56,923 nucleotides of DNA from Xylaria sp. FL1777. Taxonomy: Eukaryota > Ascomycota > Sordariomycetes > Xylariales > Xylariaceae. Positions 46,728 to 56,923 of this stretch are shown piece by piece. The DNA lies in the NCBI GenBank assembly GCA_022578965.1, contig MU400751.1, positions 1 to 56,923 on the forward strand, in the 5' to 3' direction. The notes beneath the pieces are model-generated. The model saw only the letters and a program-made list of their open reading frames with translations, had not been told where the DNA came from and ran no database searches. Within the stretch, counting starts at the first letter, position 1. Each line of letters begins with the position of its first letter. Position numbers and translations under genes: made by a program.

Positions 46728-47636
46728 ATGAAGTTCTCTAGTATTGTCTCCAGCCTGGCTCTTGCCGGCGCCGCTGTCGCTGTTCCGTACGATAAGCGAG
46801 GCAAATATCCTACGACGACCGTTGCTGGTGTTGAGGTCATCAACACCCCAATTGTCAAGGCCGCTCGAACATTCGTCGAGGAATACTATAAGGAATACCA
46901 GCCTTACCTAACCGGTCACCTATATCGAACATGGCTTTTCGGTGCTGCTGCGATCAACAACAATGCCACTCTAAAGGCCCAGCTGGACCTTGAGGTTCAC
47001 GCTGTGGGAAGTCTGCTGCACGACTTGGGTTGGGATAGTGAGTTCTCCTATCTTCGTATGGTTTGTCCGTTTGAGCCAGCTGCTTACTAACCACTCCTAG
47101 TCAAACCTCACTCTCCCTACACCACCGCCGAGTACAGCTTCGAGATCGATAGTGGTCGTTTCGCTATGGACTGGATCAAGAACTGGACTGCCCTCAACGG
47201 ATGCGCCGACGAGTGGGACGAAGTCCGCCTACAGAAAGTGAACCTTGGCATCTTGCTACAGACATTTGTCGGTTCCCCCGACTTCGTGTTCCTCGACTCC
47301 CAGTGGATCACCAAGTCCGTCGGTTTTGAGTTCCCTACCGGCGAGTCGCCATTAATCGGATCGGAGAACTACGACAACATTTGGAAAGCTTATTCTAACA
47401 GTACCTTCTTCCGCGGTACTAACTTCACCTTTACAAATTATGCAGTTTATAAACCTGCGGCCACGTACACGACTTTCGTCGCGGACTTCGGCCTCAACTA
47501 CGTTCCTGGATACGATAACAGCAAAAACACGCTGTTCGCTCTTATCCAAGGTGGTCTTGATCAAGAGCTTGCACAATACCCTAACGTGTCCTTCGTGCAG
47601 AAAATCCCCCCCAACAACGCCAACCCGCTCGTATAA
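46728..47636 (+). CDS. Secreted HD-domain protein related to cyanamide hydratases
   Basis: Exons 46728-47037 and 47101-47636 are joined over a 63-base intron (GTGAGT...CTCCTAG, with CTAAC branch) to 281 residues. A signal peptide (MKFSSIVSSLALAGAAVAVP) is followed by a KR site. The HD-like core is VEVINTPIVKAARTF, His64 in GHLYRTWLFG, LDLEVHAVGSLLHDLGWD (His91, His98-Asp99) and, after the splice, EYSFEIDSGRFAMDWI. These match fungal HD proteins annotated as cyanamide hydratase-like. The later segment usually reading as an ALHT-type helix is here LLQTFVGSPDF, so a His is missing and hydratase activity is doubtful. Several NxT/S sequons support secretion. The fold is well supported; the reaction is not. 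Confidence 0.8.
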
Positions 47637-48407
47637 ACTTCAACATAGATACCTTTTTGCTTCTTGTAACTAGTTTTATGTAAAACATAATTTGAAAGAG
47701 GTCATCCATGTAGATATTTAAGCATCAACTTAAATCCAGTTCGTAAGCAGTTTCGCGTTGCCACCAATGGCATTCCCGCCACACTTAGTATCGATGGGTG
47801 TAAATCTGTGCACTATGGCTTTTGAAACTAGGTTTCGTCGTTCCGCCCACAGAGAACAATAAAAAGAGGGTGCACGTAGGTGGATTTCTTGGGACGGGCC
47901 CCAATGACAAATTTGTAGGCACATCATTGGTAGCAAAATATCACGCAACACGACGCGACACAAAAGCACCTTACTCCACTCCCAGTCTCGAACTACAGAT
48001 CATGCCAATTCCCGTTGAATCAATATTTATCTGCGGTATCTACCTATACTATATCTTAGCTATACCATGGCTGTCAAAGTGAATAGTATTTACTATGAAG
48101 GAGATTTGTCTGAGAGTGAGTTAGAGGGTTGATATTGTCGAAAAGCCACAGTATATTTCATATTATTTATACCAGAGGTATTTGTTGCAAGTATTGGTTT
48201 AGAAAACCCAAATGTACAATTGTAACAAAACGGCGGAAAAGATTTGAGAATTAGGGGTATTTTAGTAGGAAACGCCGGCCAGGTTCCGTATTCTCGAACA
48301 AAAATACATAACTTGTTACTTAACCTCGCGACCCCAAAATGCCCTTGTAGGGAACAAGTATTAACACGAGATCTGCGCGGCCCTCAGGACCCTTCATAAG
48401 CACAAGT
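47637..48407. other. Convergent intergenic region
   Basis: This lies between the HD-domain gene (+) and the MFS transporter (-). No coding frame is supported. Confidence 0.5.
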
Positions 48408-50070
48408 CTAGATGAGAAGCTGTAGCGATCCGATAACACATGAGACAAGGAAATAAGCCGCCTAGGTAAGAGTCAACGCTTGAATCTGGGACATGTATAG
48501 GAAAACTCACGGCGGCCATGGCAAAAGGTAGAGAAACATCAACCGCCTCATTCGATATACTAAGCGAGTATAAGGCTCCCATCAACGGCATTCCCACTAG
48601 ATTGCCTATCGTGGACGTGGCTGACGTTGCTGCAAAAAGCCGCCCAGACAAGGACCTGTCGACCTTTGAGGCAAGAAACGCACGGAGACTAACAGTAGCG
48701 CCAGATCCCAAGGTCATAATGCAAAAGCCAGCTACTAATGTCGGAATACTCGGTGAGACAGCTATTAAAATCGACCCAGCACAAAGAAGCAGCGTACTGG
48801 ACGCTGAAATAAATAAATCTCGAGCGAATGACCCAAGTCTCATGACACTGGAAACGAACGAGCTAGCGACTGGTAGCAATATGAAAAAAACTAAGGATGA
48901 TATAATGGCCCGGAGAGAAAAGATTAGTCCAGCCTATCAGGTTCACTTAGCAAAAATATACATAATTTAGTGATAGATAGACTTACCCGAGCCATTGATT
49001 CGTTGAACCGCCAGGATATCCAAGGTATGAGGAAGTTGTTTGAGTCTCGGGCCAAAGACACAAGAAAAAAAGATCCAAAAGTGACGAAATAGATAAACAC
49101 CGTCGATCGTATGAAAGTCCTTTCGGAACCATGGGGATAAGTGCCGCTGCCGCGCAGCAAGGGCTGTTCTTCATTCTCACCAGGTCGAGAATCTTCAGCT
49201 TCATACCGGATATCATTTATCTCTATTGAATGTTGCGTTGGTTCATCTTCGAGCAACAGCGTTGGCACGAACATAAGTGCGAAACTCAAAGTTGCAAGTA
49301 GAAACGGTAACCAAATGTGGTCCTCCATGGTCAACGCTCCGAGTGCTGGGCCTACGAGATCTGCGATGCCGGATACGGCCTCCATTATGGAAAAGGCTGG
49401 TGTCCTGCAGAATGTATAAGAAGTCTACTGATGTTCATCTTATGAAAACTGTGCACTGACCTTTGACTAGCAGATATCCGTCGATTAATAGCGGCAAAAA
49501 CAAGGGCACCAGATGCCCAGGGACCGCCGCCAAACAAGATGAAGATTGGAGCAAAATAGAGTGCTCGTACTGGCAGCTTGCTGAAGACGGCTAAGGCATC
49601 TCAGCTATGATATGCTCATCGTGATACGGCACATACCGAAAAGGGGCATCCAGCCCCAGTATAGGATTGTGCTGGTGATATTGAACATCAAGGCTACCCT
49701 CATCCCCTTCTTATCCGCAAGAATGCCCATTGGAATTTGCATCACAGTTGCTAATGTGTCTTAGCATTCATGACACCTTATGCTCCTGCGCAACGGGAGA
49801 CTGACCGGCAAGGACCGAGCATGTTGATAACACTGTCAGTACGAAACCAAGCCGCGCCTGTATTTCCTGTATCTTGCAGTCTTGGTGTGTCAAATCATTG
49901 CCATTTTCCCTGTAATACTCTCGACAAACGACTATCTCCAACAATCTAGGAGATGGTGCTCCCAGCACTGCGCAGCCGAATTCAACGAGGAACATTAGCG
50001 TTGTGCAACGCCAAAAGTCGACGGTAAACCATCCACGCCGTATCTGGCGAATGATGGGAATGTTCGCCAT
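48408..50070 (-). CDS. MFS transporter (six exons)
   Basis: Exons 50070-49806, 49750-49637, 49590-49461, 49404-48987, 48933-48511 and 48461-48408 join in frame to 467 residues; the last exon gives the end AAYFLVSCVIGSLQLLI. The second exon carries an MFS-type loop, MQIPMGILADKKGMRVAL, between helices 2 and 3. Hydrophobic helices include TLMFLVEFGCAVLGA, LYFAPIFILFGGGPWASGALVF, WLPFLLATLSFALMFVPTLLL, LIFSLRAIISSLVFFILLPVA and TLVAGFCIMTLGSGATVSL. A charged central loop lies between the six-helix halves (EDEPTQHSIEINDIRYEAEDSRPGE). The substrate is unknown. It resembles the 34890-36502 transporter in length, layout and the FGGGP/IGGGS helix, and is the better preserved of the two. Confidence 0.87.
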
Positions 50071-50743
50071 GTCTGATGTATCACTATTGAAAAAGCAAAG
50101 TAGAGATGCGGGTTGAGTCAAGCGATATCAGATGCGACAACGCGACCGGGTAATTAAAGAGTCGCGTGAGTCAGGAGGTGCTTTGGAGGTTACTAATATT
50201 GACAAGCCGGCATAATCTTGATAGGTACACGTAGGAATTTAGGTAGTAGCCAAGCGCTCCTGAAGGCAGACACGCTGGTCTATCTGCTCCGGACCACACG
50301 CAACCCAAATATGATCCGTGTAGTAGAGTGAGGCGGCTTGGGAAGGAAAAGGAACCATCTGCCGGGGATGCCATTGGAATCCGACAAATAAAGAAGTGCA
50401 GGTGACGCCTCACTGGCGACGGAATCAGGATCAGCGCATACATTTGTAGGCAGGCTGAGTTGATGAGGGGTTCGCAGTTTAGAACCAAATTTAGTAAACG
50501 AGGTTGTATATACTACATTCTTGAAGCAAATTGGGTGTACGATTAATACTCCATACCTTGGATCTCAACTGGATGCTGCACAGCAGGGGGGTGGTTCCCT
50601 TTCGTTATTCCAATGGATACAAGTGGACGATATTCAATTTGATCTGATTGGGATCTCATTCACCGCCGTGCGATAGAGGTGTGGGAGCCTGAGCCTGTAG
50701 TTCTTCTCCAACTGATCTTCGCCTCGATGACCTCCAAAGGCTG

Positions 50744-50779
50744 TTGGGGGCATTTTTTCCGGGGACCCGGAACCCCCAA
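50744..50779. repeat. Nested hairpin (TTGGGGG...CCCCCAA)
   Basis: The outer arms are 50744-50750 and 50773-50779 (7 bases, perfect); an inner CCGGG/CCCGG pair sits between them. Confidence 0.7.
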
Positions 50780-50927
50780 TCAAGTAACATATGTTGCCGC
50801 TTTAATCTGTAACATTGTAGAATTGCTTTGTCCATGCTTGTCTTCCCAAAATGGAAGCTTAAAGTACTATGTCGCAGCGGGTGGCGCAACTCCGGGGATA
50901 CTTGGATCTGGGAGCAAGGCTGCTTGG

Positions 50928-50999
50928 CACCAGAGTGTCGCTATCATATGATTTCAAAGTCGTAGGTCTCTAGGAGTGCAACTCAATGGCACTCTGGTG
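50928..50999. repeat. 10-bp inverted repeat with 52-base spacer
   Basis: CACCAGAGTG at 50928-50937 and its exact reverse complement at 50990-50999. No coding frame lies between; it could be a remnant of a small element. Confidence 0.6.
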
Positions 51000-52560
51000 T
51001 TAGGCAACGCAGTTCCCATTTCCCTGTTTCTATCATCTAGAACTCGAAGCGCGTCGTAAAAGTGGCCTCACGATGTTCAAGAAAACTAAACAGTGACTAG
51101 GGGTTTTCTTGGTTCGCCAATGAACGTACTGAGAAAGGTGACGAATTTCTGTGGCGTATTGAGCAAATAATTCAACCAATGGATATCTGTGGCTGAAGTA
51201 TTTTAAGTATTGTATTAGCAACATTAGCTGAGTTTACGCAAGGATGATTTGAAAAGGGGGCGCCTTCACTATTGTGGTTTGAACCCGTGGGCTGGGAATG
51301 AGCAAATAAGTCTTATCGCAGCTTAATCTACAGGATGAGGTATAAGAAGGATATTAAGCAGATAAAAATCGCTCGGTGCTTAATCATGATTACGACAAAT
51401 TGTATTCCATATAGTTATGGATCTGTTGACGGATGTCCGTTTTGGCTCCTATCTTGAGGAGGTGTAGCAACCTTTGGCTACGGAGTGTGATATGTATGTA
51501 GGCATTAGTAAGTCTTCAAAACTTGACGAGGGATTACTAATTATACGAAGCCAAAAGCTAAGCTTGCATAGCAGGACTTTGTTAAACAGACCCGTTATAC
51601 CAAATAGCAAAGTTCTCCTCTGGAATGCTCATTCCTGGTTCACGACTCTAATAGTATTAATAATTGGGGCGTAAATCATCATTAGGCCTAGGCACTAAAA
51701 TGATATACTCCTTTTGTGGAAAAGCTGTTGAAATAAAGCATTTAATTCAATATACCGGCAGCGTTAACTATAAATGGGATCCTATATAAGGCAATACTTA
51801 TATATTGAAATGGAGCAGTGCGATTGCGCAAGATCTACTATACCACTCCAATTGCAAGGAGATAAGTCATAACTTATGCATCCAAGCAATTAGGCCATGT
51901 ATGAATTAAAGAATTAAACGATTAATTAAAGAGCTATTTAACAATACAAATAAAGCAACTGTAGTTAATTTCTATTTTGTTGTACGTTATTATTAAGTTT
52001 ATACTTTAAAATCTAACGTAATACTTATACTTTTATTTTTATTATATAACTTAGCTTAAACTTATTTTAACTAGCTAATTAGCTTATTTAGCTACTTTAT
52101 TTTATTTTAATTTTCTTTTATTAAAATATAGCTGCTTTTAGTTTATTTTAATATTTATAATTATATAGTTTTTTATTTTTATTAGCGTTTTTTAAACAAA
52201 GTTAATATTATTTTCTTTTGTTTATTTAGTTTTATAAGTTTTTTTTTATTTTTTTTGCTATATTTAAAAGTAGCTTAAGCTTTAGCGCTTATAAAAGCAT
52301 TATAGCTTTGTTAAAATTAGTTTTAGCTTTTTTACGTATTTAAATATATAAGTAAAAGCCTTTAAAAATGCTTAGCGTTTTTTTTGTAAAAGTGCTTATA
52401 AAAAATCTATACTTTTTTTTTTTTAAACTATTAAGCTTAGCTAAGTTTTATACTTAACTTATTATACTTAAAAAAAAAAATATTTATAAAAGTTTTTATA
52501 GTAAAATAACTTTGTATTGCTAAAACGTTTTTATATTGCTTATAATATAACTTTTTTAAT

Positions 52561-52650
52561 TATTACGGAAAATATAAAGCATTAAAGGTTAAATATAATA
52601 GTTAATATATTTTTAGTTTTATAGTAGGTATTTTACAAAACTAAAGCTTA
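52561..52650 (+). repeat. RIP-mutated copy of the edge repeat
   Basis: It aligns without gaps to 56834-56923. Of 90 positions, 20 differ: 10 are C to T, 9 are G to A (relative to the edge copy) and one is a transversion. Confidence 0.9.
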
Positions 52651-53011
52651 AAAAAGAAAAAAAACTCTTATAAAATAAGTATAGAAAAAATATTTTATAT
52701 ATATATATAACTTATAATATGTGCTAAAGTACTTAAGTAGCCTAGTTATAACAACTATTTTTTTCTTTTTAATTAAGTTGTTTTTAATTTGTATATAAGT
52801 AAAATCAATTAAAGTAATTAATTTTAAGTATAAGTAGTAAAATAAAGTAATATAAAGTAATTAAGCATAAATATAATATATTAAATAAAATATTTATGCA
52901 GTATAATAGTTAAAATACTTATATATTTATGCTTATGTTTACGTGTTAAATTATATTTGTTTTGTGCTATATTTATAGCAAGTTTTGCGCTTATACTTTT
53001 ATTACTATATG

Positions 53012-53048
53012 TTTTTTTTTTTTTTTTTTTTTCTTTTTTTTTTTTTTT
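53012..53048 (+). repeat. Poly-T tract
   Basis: This is an almost pure T run with a single C, inside the AT-rich block. Its length may be inaccurate in the assembly. Confidence 0.85.
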
Positions 53049-56000
53049 GATGAAAAAAAAAAATTAGTTTTAGCTATACATTTTATTACTGCTATTCTTA
53101 TATTTATTTCATATTTTTTCTGCTTTTTTTTTAATTATTATTTATATTATAATTATGCTGCTTAAACTTATAGTAGTTAAAAGTAGTATACATAAACATA
53201 GTTGCAGTTAAAGCTATAGTTATAAATATAAACGCAAAAAATTATTGCAACTTGCTTTATGCTTAAATTTATTTAAAAATAAATTTAATTCTATTATAAA
53301 ATAAAACTTTAATAAACTTTTTTATTAAAAGTTTAATAATTTTAGTAATAAAAATAAAAGTTTTAGTAGTTTGTTTTTTTTTTAAAATAGCTTTAATTTT
53401 AATAAAGATATAAATACTATTAGGCTTTTTACAGGTTAAAAAAAAAAAAATAAAAATAAAAATAAAAATAATTTAAACTTTATAAATCTAAATAAAAATT
53501 TAAATGCTGTTTTACGTAATTTTAATATAAACAACGCAAAAAATAAGTTTAATTTTAATGCAAATATTAAAGTTTTTACGCTAGCTAAACGTTAGCTTGT
53601 TTTTATAATAACTTTTGTTTGCAAACTTTATAAATAAACTACTAAAACTAAAAACAAAAAGTATAAAACTATTAAAAAAGCAATAGTTTTAAGTAGTTTA
53701 TTAATATATTAACTTTGTTTTAAGCGTTTTAAAAAAGCATTTTAGCTAAAAAATAGCTTGCTTTTAAATATAGTTTATAAATTTAAAAACTTAAAAATAA
53801 TAGTTTATATAAGCTATATAAATAGCTATATTTTATGCAAGCTTATAAGTTAATTTATATTTATTTTAAATTAGTTTTATTAATAAGTTAGCTATTTATT
53901 ATATTATATTTTAATGCAATATATATTTAAAAGTTATTAAACTAGTTTGTTTATTTTTTTGTTTTTTAAAAAAACAACCATAGAAAAATTATTATAAATA
54001 AAAATTGCGCTATTGTTTAAAAAACTTTAAACAATTATTATGTTAACTTTGTAGTTATGCAGTTTTGCTTCTTAAAGGCATTTTTGCGTTTTTTGTTAAT
54101 TTATAAAGCTTAGTTTTAATTAATTAGCAAAATTAGCAATATAAAAGTAAATTGTTTTGTTTTTATTTTATATAAAGTTTAGCTAACAATTAGTAATATA
54201 AAAATATTATGCTAAATATAAGCATTTAATAATAAAACGCAAATTTTTAGCTTATTAAACTATTAAACTTTTTTATATAAGTGCTATAAATAACTTTATT
54301 TAAACTAATTTTATAAGATTTTTTAATAAAATTAAAACTATTTTTAATGCTAGTAATATGCTTGTTTAATTATATTTAAAGTACAAGTTATAAACTATAA
54401 ATATGCAGCTTAAAAAGCTACCTTTATTTTTTTTAAAAAAAATATATATAAAGCTATATTAACTATTGCTAATAAACATAAATAAAAGTATTTAGTTAGC
54501 TTTTTTTAATATAAAGATGTTTTAAAGTTTAATAATTAGTGTTTTAAGGCTTTTTTGTAAAAATATTATAACTTATTTGTAGTGTTTTTACGTGTAGCTT
54601 ATTAGTAAAGCGCAGGTATTTTAAAACTTAAAGCAATAAATATAATTTTTATTATATAATTAAAAACAAAAAAATAACTAGTTAATATATATAACATATT
54701 TAAGCTTTAGTTTATAGCTAAATTAATAATAAATTAGTACTATTTTGTTAGCTTAATAGCTTTGCTTTTTTTTTATAACTTAAGCGCTTTTTAAAATTTT
54801 TAATTGCTTTAAAAGCTATAATATTAATAATAAGTACTTACTAATTATACTTAGTTAGCTAGCTTTTTTATTTAATAAAATAATATTTTTTTTTATTATA
54901 AGTTATTTTATTTATTATATTTTTAACTTTTTATTTTTTTAACTTATTTTTAAGGTTTAACATAAGTAAATTATATTTATATTTAGCTTTTTAAAGCTTA
55001 AGCAGCTAAATTAAAAAAACAGAATAAAAATAGCTATATTGTTTTAAAAAACTAATATAATATGTTTATAAACTAACTATAAAAAGAATTTAAAAAGATT
55101 TAATAAATTTAAGCACTAACTTTTTATTTTTAAACTTAATATTTTTTATTAATAATATTATTAAGTTTTTAGTTTTAAAGGTTATAAGTTTATGCTTATT
55201 GTTATAATATTTTATATATTTATTAGTTATAATTTATTATTGCTTTATTATTTTATTTTTAATAGTTTATAATTTGTTAAAACGTTTTTATATAGCTAAG
55301 ATCTTTTTTAATATAAAGTTGTTTTTAATAAACAAATAAAATTCTGGTATATAATTATATAAAGCTTTAAAAAGTAATCGTTTAATTATAAAATTAATAG
55401 CAGAATTTATAGCAAAAAAAGCTTAAAATAAAAATTAAAGCTAATTAGTTTGTTTACTATTTATAAAGCACTTAAAATAGCTTTTAATTACTTAGTTTAT
55501 TTGTTTTGTTTGTTTATTAGTTTTAAAGTAAAATATTACTAAAAGCTTTTATTTGACTTTTAAGTAATAATATAAATTAAACTAAAATTAGCTAGTAAAA
55601 ACAGAGCTTTTGTTAAAAATAATGCTTTTTAAGCTATTATAAATACATTTAATTTTATAATAAAATAAAACTGCTAGCTTAATTAAAGTTATAGTAATAT
55701 TAACTAAAAATAAGTATATAAGCTTAATAAATTTATTTATAATAATAAAAATAGCATTAATTAGTTTTTTTTTATAAAAAGTTTTTAGCAAACTTGTAAT
55801 AAAGTTTATAAATAGCTTTTATATAAGTTTATTAAATATTAGTAAAGCGTTAAGTTTACTATATTTTTAATAATATTTTGCTTTAGTTTTAAAGCAAATT
55901 ATATAGCTTTATATGTATTTTTTAACATTTGATTTTATATTGCTTTAGTAAAACTTTTATTATAATAGTTCTAAAATATAGCTTTAGCTAAAATATTTAG

Positions 56001-56833
56001 CTAAAAAATTATTATAGTATAGCTTAATAAATTAAAAATATATAGTTTTTTTAGAAAAAATATAAATTTTATTTTTATAGTAAATTAAAGATTTTTTTAT
56101 TAATTATTAAAAATTTATAAGCTTTTTTGCTTTTAATTGTTTTATAATTATATAGCATTTAAGGTTTTTTTTTTAAACCTTTTAAATAAGGTTTTTTAGC
56201 TTTTTAAAAGCTTTTAGATTTTTTAATTTTTTTAAGCTTATAGCTATTTATGTATGCAAACGTATAACTACTTAAATAAAAAGAGCTTTTTTAATAAGTG
56301 TAGCTTTAAGATATAAAGCTTTAGTTTAAGCATTAAAATACAAATTAAAAATTTTAACTTGTTATACTACTACAACTTTTTTTTTTAACGTTAGAAAAAT
56401 ATTAATATTATTAAGCAAAATAGCTATATAATTAAAATAGTACAAAAAAAAATTAGCTTTGTTTTTTTTGCTTGCTTAGTATTTAATAATAAAGTTAAAA
56501 AAAGCTAATAATAAACATTAATAAGCTTACTTTTTATTAAGCTTTAGTGTTTTTATAAACGCTTAAAAATTAATATAATTAATTAATACTTTAATTAGTA
56601 AATTGCTTTTTTATAAATAATGCTGCTAGTACTTAAAGCAATTTATTATTGCAAGCATTTTTTGGTTAAGCGTACTATACTGCATTTTTTTTTTAGATAG
56701 CTTTTAAAAATAAAACGCAACTAGTTTAAAAATGCCTTAATTATTTTGCTAGAATAGATTTTTTACAAAAGCTACTTTAAAAAAATCGGTTTTTAGTAAT
56801 ATTTGTTTTTTAGGGTTAAAATATATAAAAAAA

Positions 56834-56923
56834 TGTCACGGGAGGTATGAAGCATCAAAGGTCAGGTACAATAGTCAATATATCTCTAGTCTCATAGTAG
56901 GTATCTAACAAGACTAAAGCTTG
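56834..56923 (+). repeat. Nearly unmutated copy of the repeat at the window edge
   Basis: Base composition changes abruptly at about 56834 from RIP-type AT-rich to normal. These 90 bases are a direct (same-orientation) copy of 52561-52650, 4,273 bases away, and continue beyond the window. They may be the second LTR of one element, or the start of a neighbouring, younger copy. Confidence 0.88.

Larger units (their letters stand above)
50071..51899. other. Intergenic region before the AT-rich block
   Basis: There is no supported gene. It contains two short inverted repeats (50744-50779 and 50928-50999). Base composition becomes progressively AT-rich from about 51690. Confidence 0.5.
51900..56833. 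mobile_element. RIP-mutated, extremely AT-rich relic of repetitive DNA
   Basis: Nearly 5 kb with very low G+C; a sample line (52081-52140) has 10 G/C of 60. Remaining G and C are mostly in GC dinucleotides (AGCT, TAGC, GCTT), while CA and TG are scarce and TA dominates, the pattern left by repeat-induced point mutation. No coding frame survives and in-frame stops are everywhere. A 90-base part (52561-52650) has a nearly unmutated copy at the right edge of the window, which proves the direction of mutation. The original element cannot be named from these remains. Confidence 0.9.

Noticed and set aside
51250..51330. GTTTGAACCC resembling a tRNA T-arm
   Set aside because: No cloverleaf can be drawn with the flanking sequence.
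52962..53165. 67-codon frame with a long Phe run in the AT-rich block
   Set aside because: It is a translation of the poly-T tract in RIP-mutated DNA.
1..56923. CRISPR array, biosynthetic gene cluster or viral insertion
   Set aside because: No regularly spaced repeats, no PKS, NRPS or terpene synthase motifs and no viral hallmark proteins were seen.

Overview
The window is from a filamentous ascomycete (Pezizomycotina, probably a Sordariomycete; the class is an inference). Genes carry many short GT-AG introns of roughly 45-200 bases with CTAAC-like branch sites, intergenic spaces are 0.4-5 kb, and the gene content is typically fungal: two HET-domain genes, a Zn2Cys6 transcription factor, an Rds1-like ferritin, an M28 leucine aminopeptidase, a BIM1/X325 protein, SAGA subunit Spt8 and two major-facilitator transporters. 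The right end is an extremely AT-rich block with the signature of repeat-induced point mutation (RIP).

Layout. 1-11.8 kb: a secreted BIM1-like (X325) copper protein cut by the left edge (-), an SRR1-like protein (+), a Ulp1-type SUMO protease with several SUMO-interaction motifs in its tail (+), a five-exon SWIM/RING zinc-finger protein (-), and a four-exon GH92 alpha-mannosidase (-). 14-23.2 kb: Rds1-like ferritin (+), SPT8 (-), a MITE-like element with perfect 59-bp inverted repeats, and a ZNFX1-like SF1 helicase with NF-X1 zinc fingers (-). 26.4-36.5 kb: a secreted leucine aminopeptidase (-), a HET-6-type HET protein (+), an SRPBCC protein (+), a second HET protein of the HET-E type (-), a degenerate fold-back element, and a five-exon MFS transporter (-). 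36.5-41.5 kb: 5 kb with no gene I can support. 41.5-50.1 kb: a seven-exon Zn2Cys6 transcription factor (-), an unknown protein (+), a secreted HD-domain protein related to cyanamide hydratases (+), and a second MFS transporter (-). 51.9-56.8 kb: the RIP-mutated block. The last 90 bases are a nearly unmutated copy of a repeat whose mutated copy lies at 52561-52650.

The left half is mostly housekeeping and secreted hydrolases. The right half is accessory in character (incompatibility genes, transporters, regulator, decayed transposons). No complete biosynthetic cluster is visible: there is no PKS, NRPS or terpene synthase. I read gene models by eye, joining exons where frame, splice signals and family motifs agreed. 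The most unusual signal is the transcription factor: its zinc-cluster motif is perfect only if a 47-base intron ending in GG rather than AG is removed, so the gene is either newly broken or spliced non-canonically.
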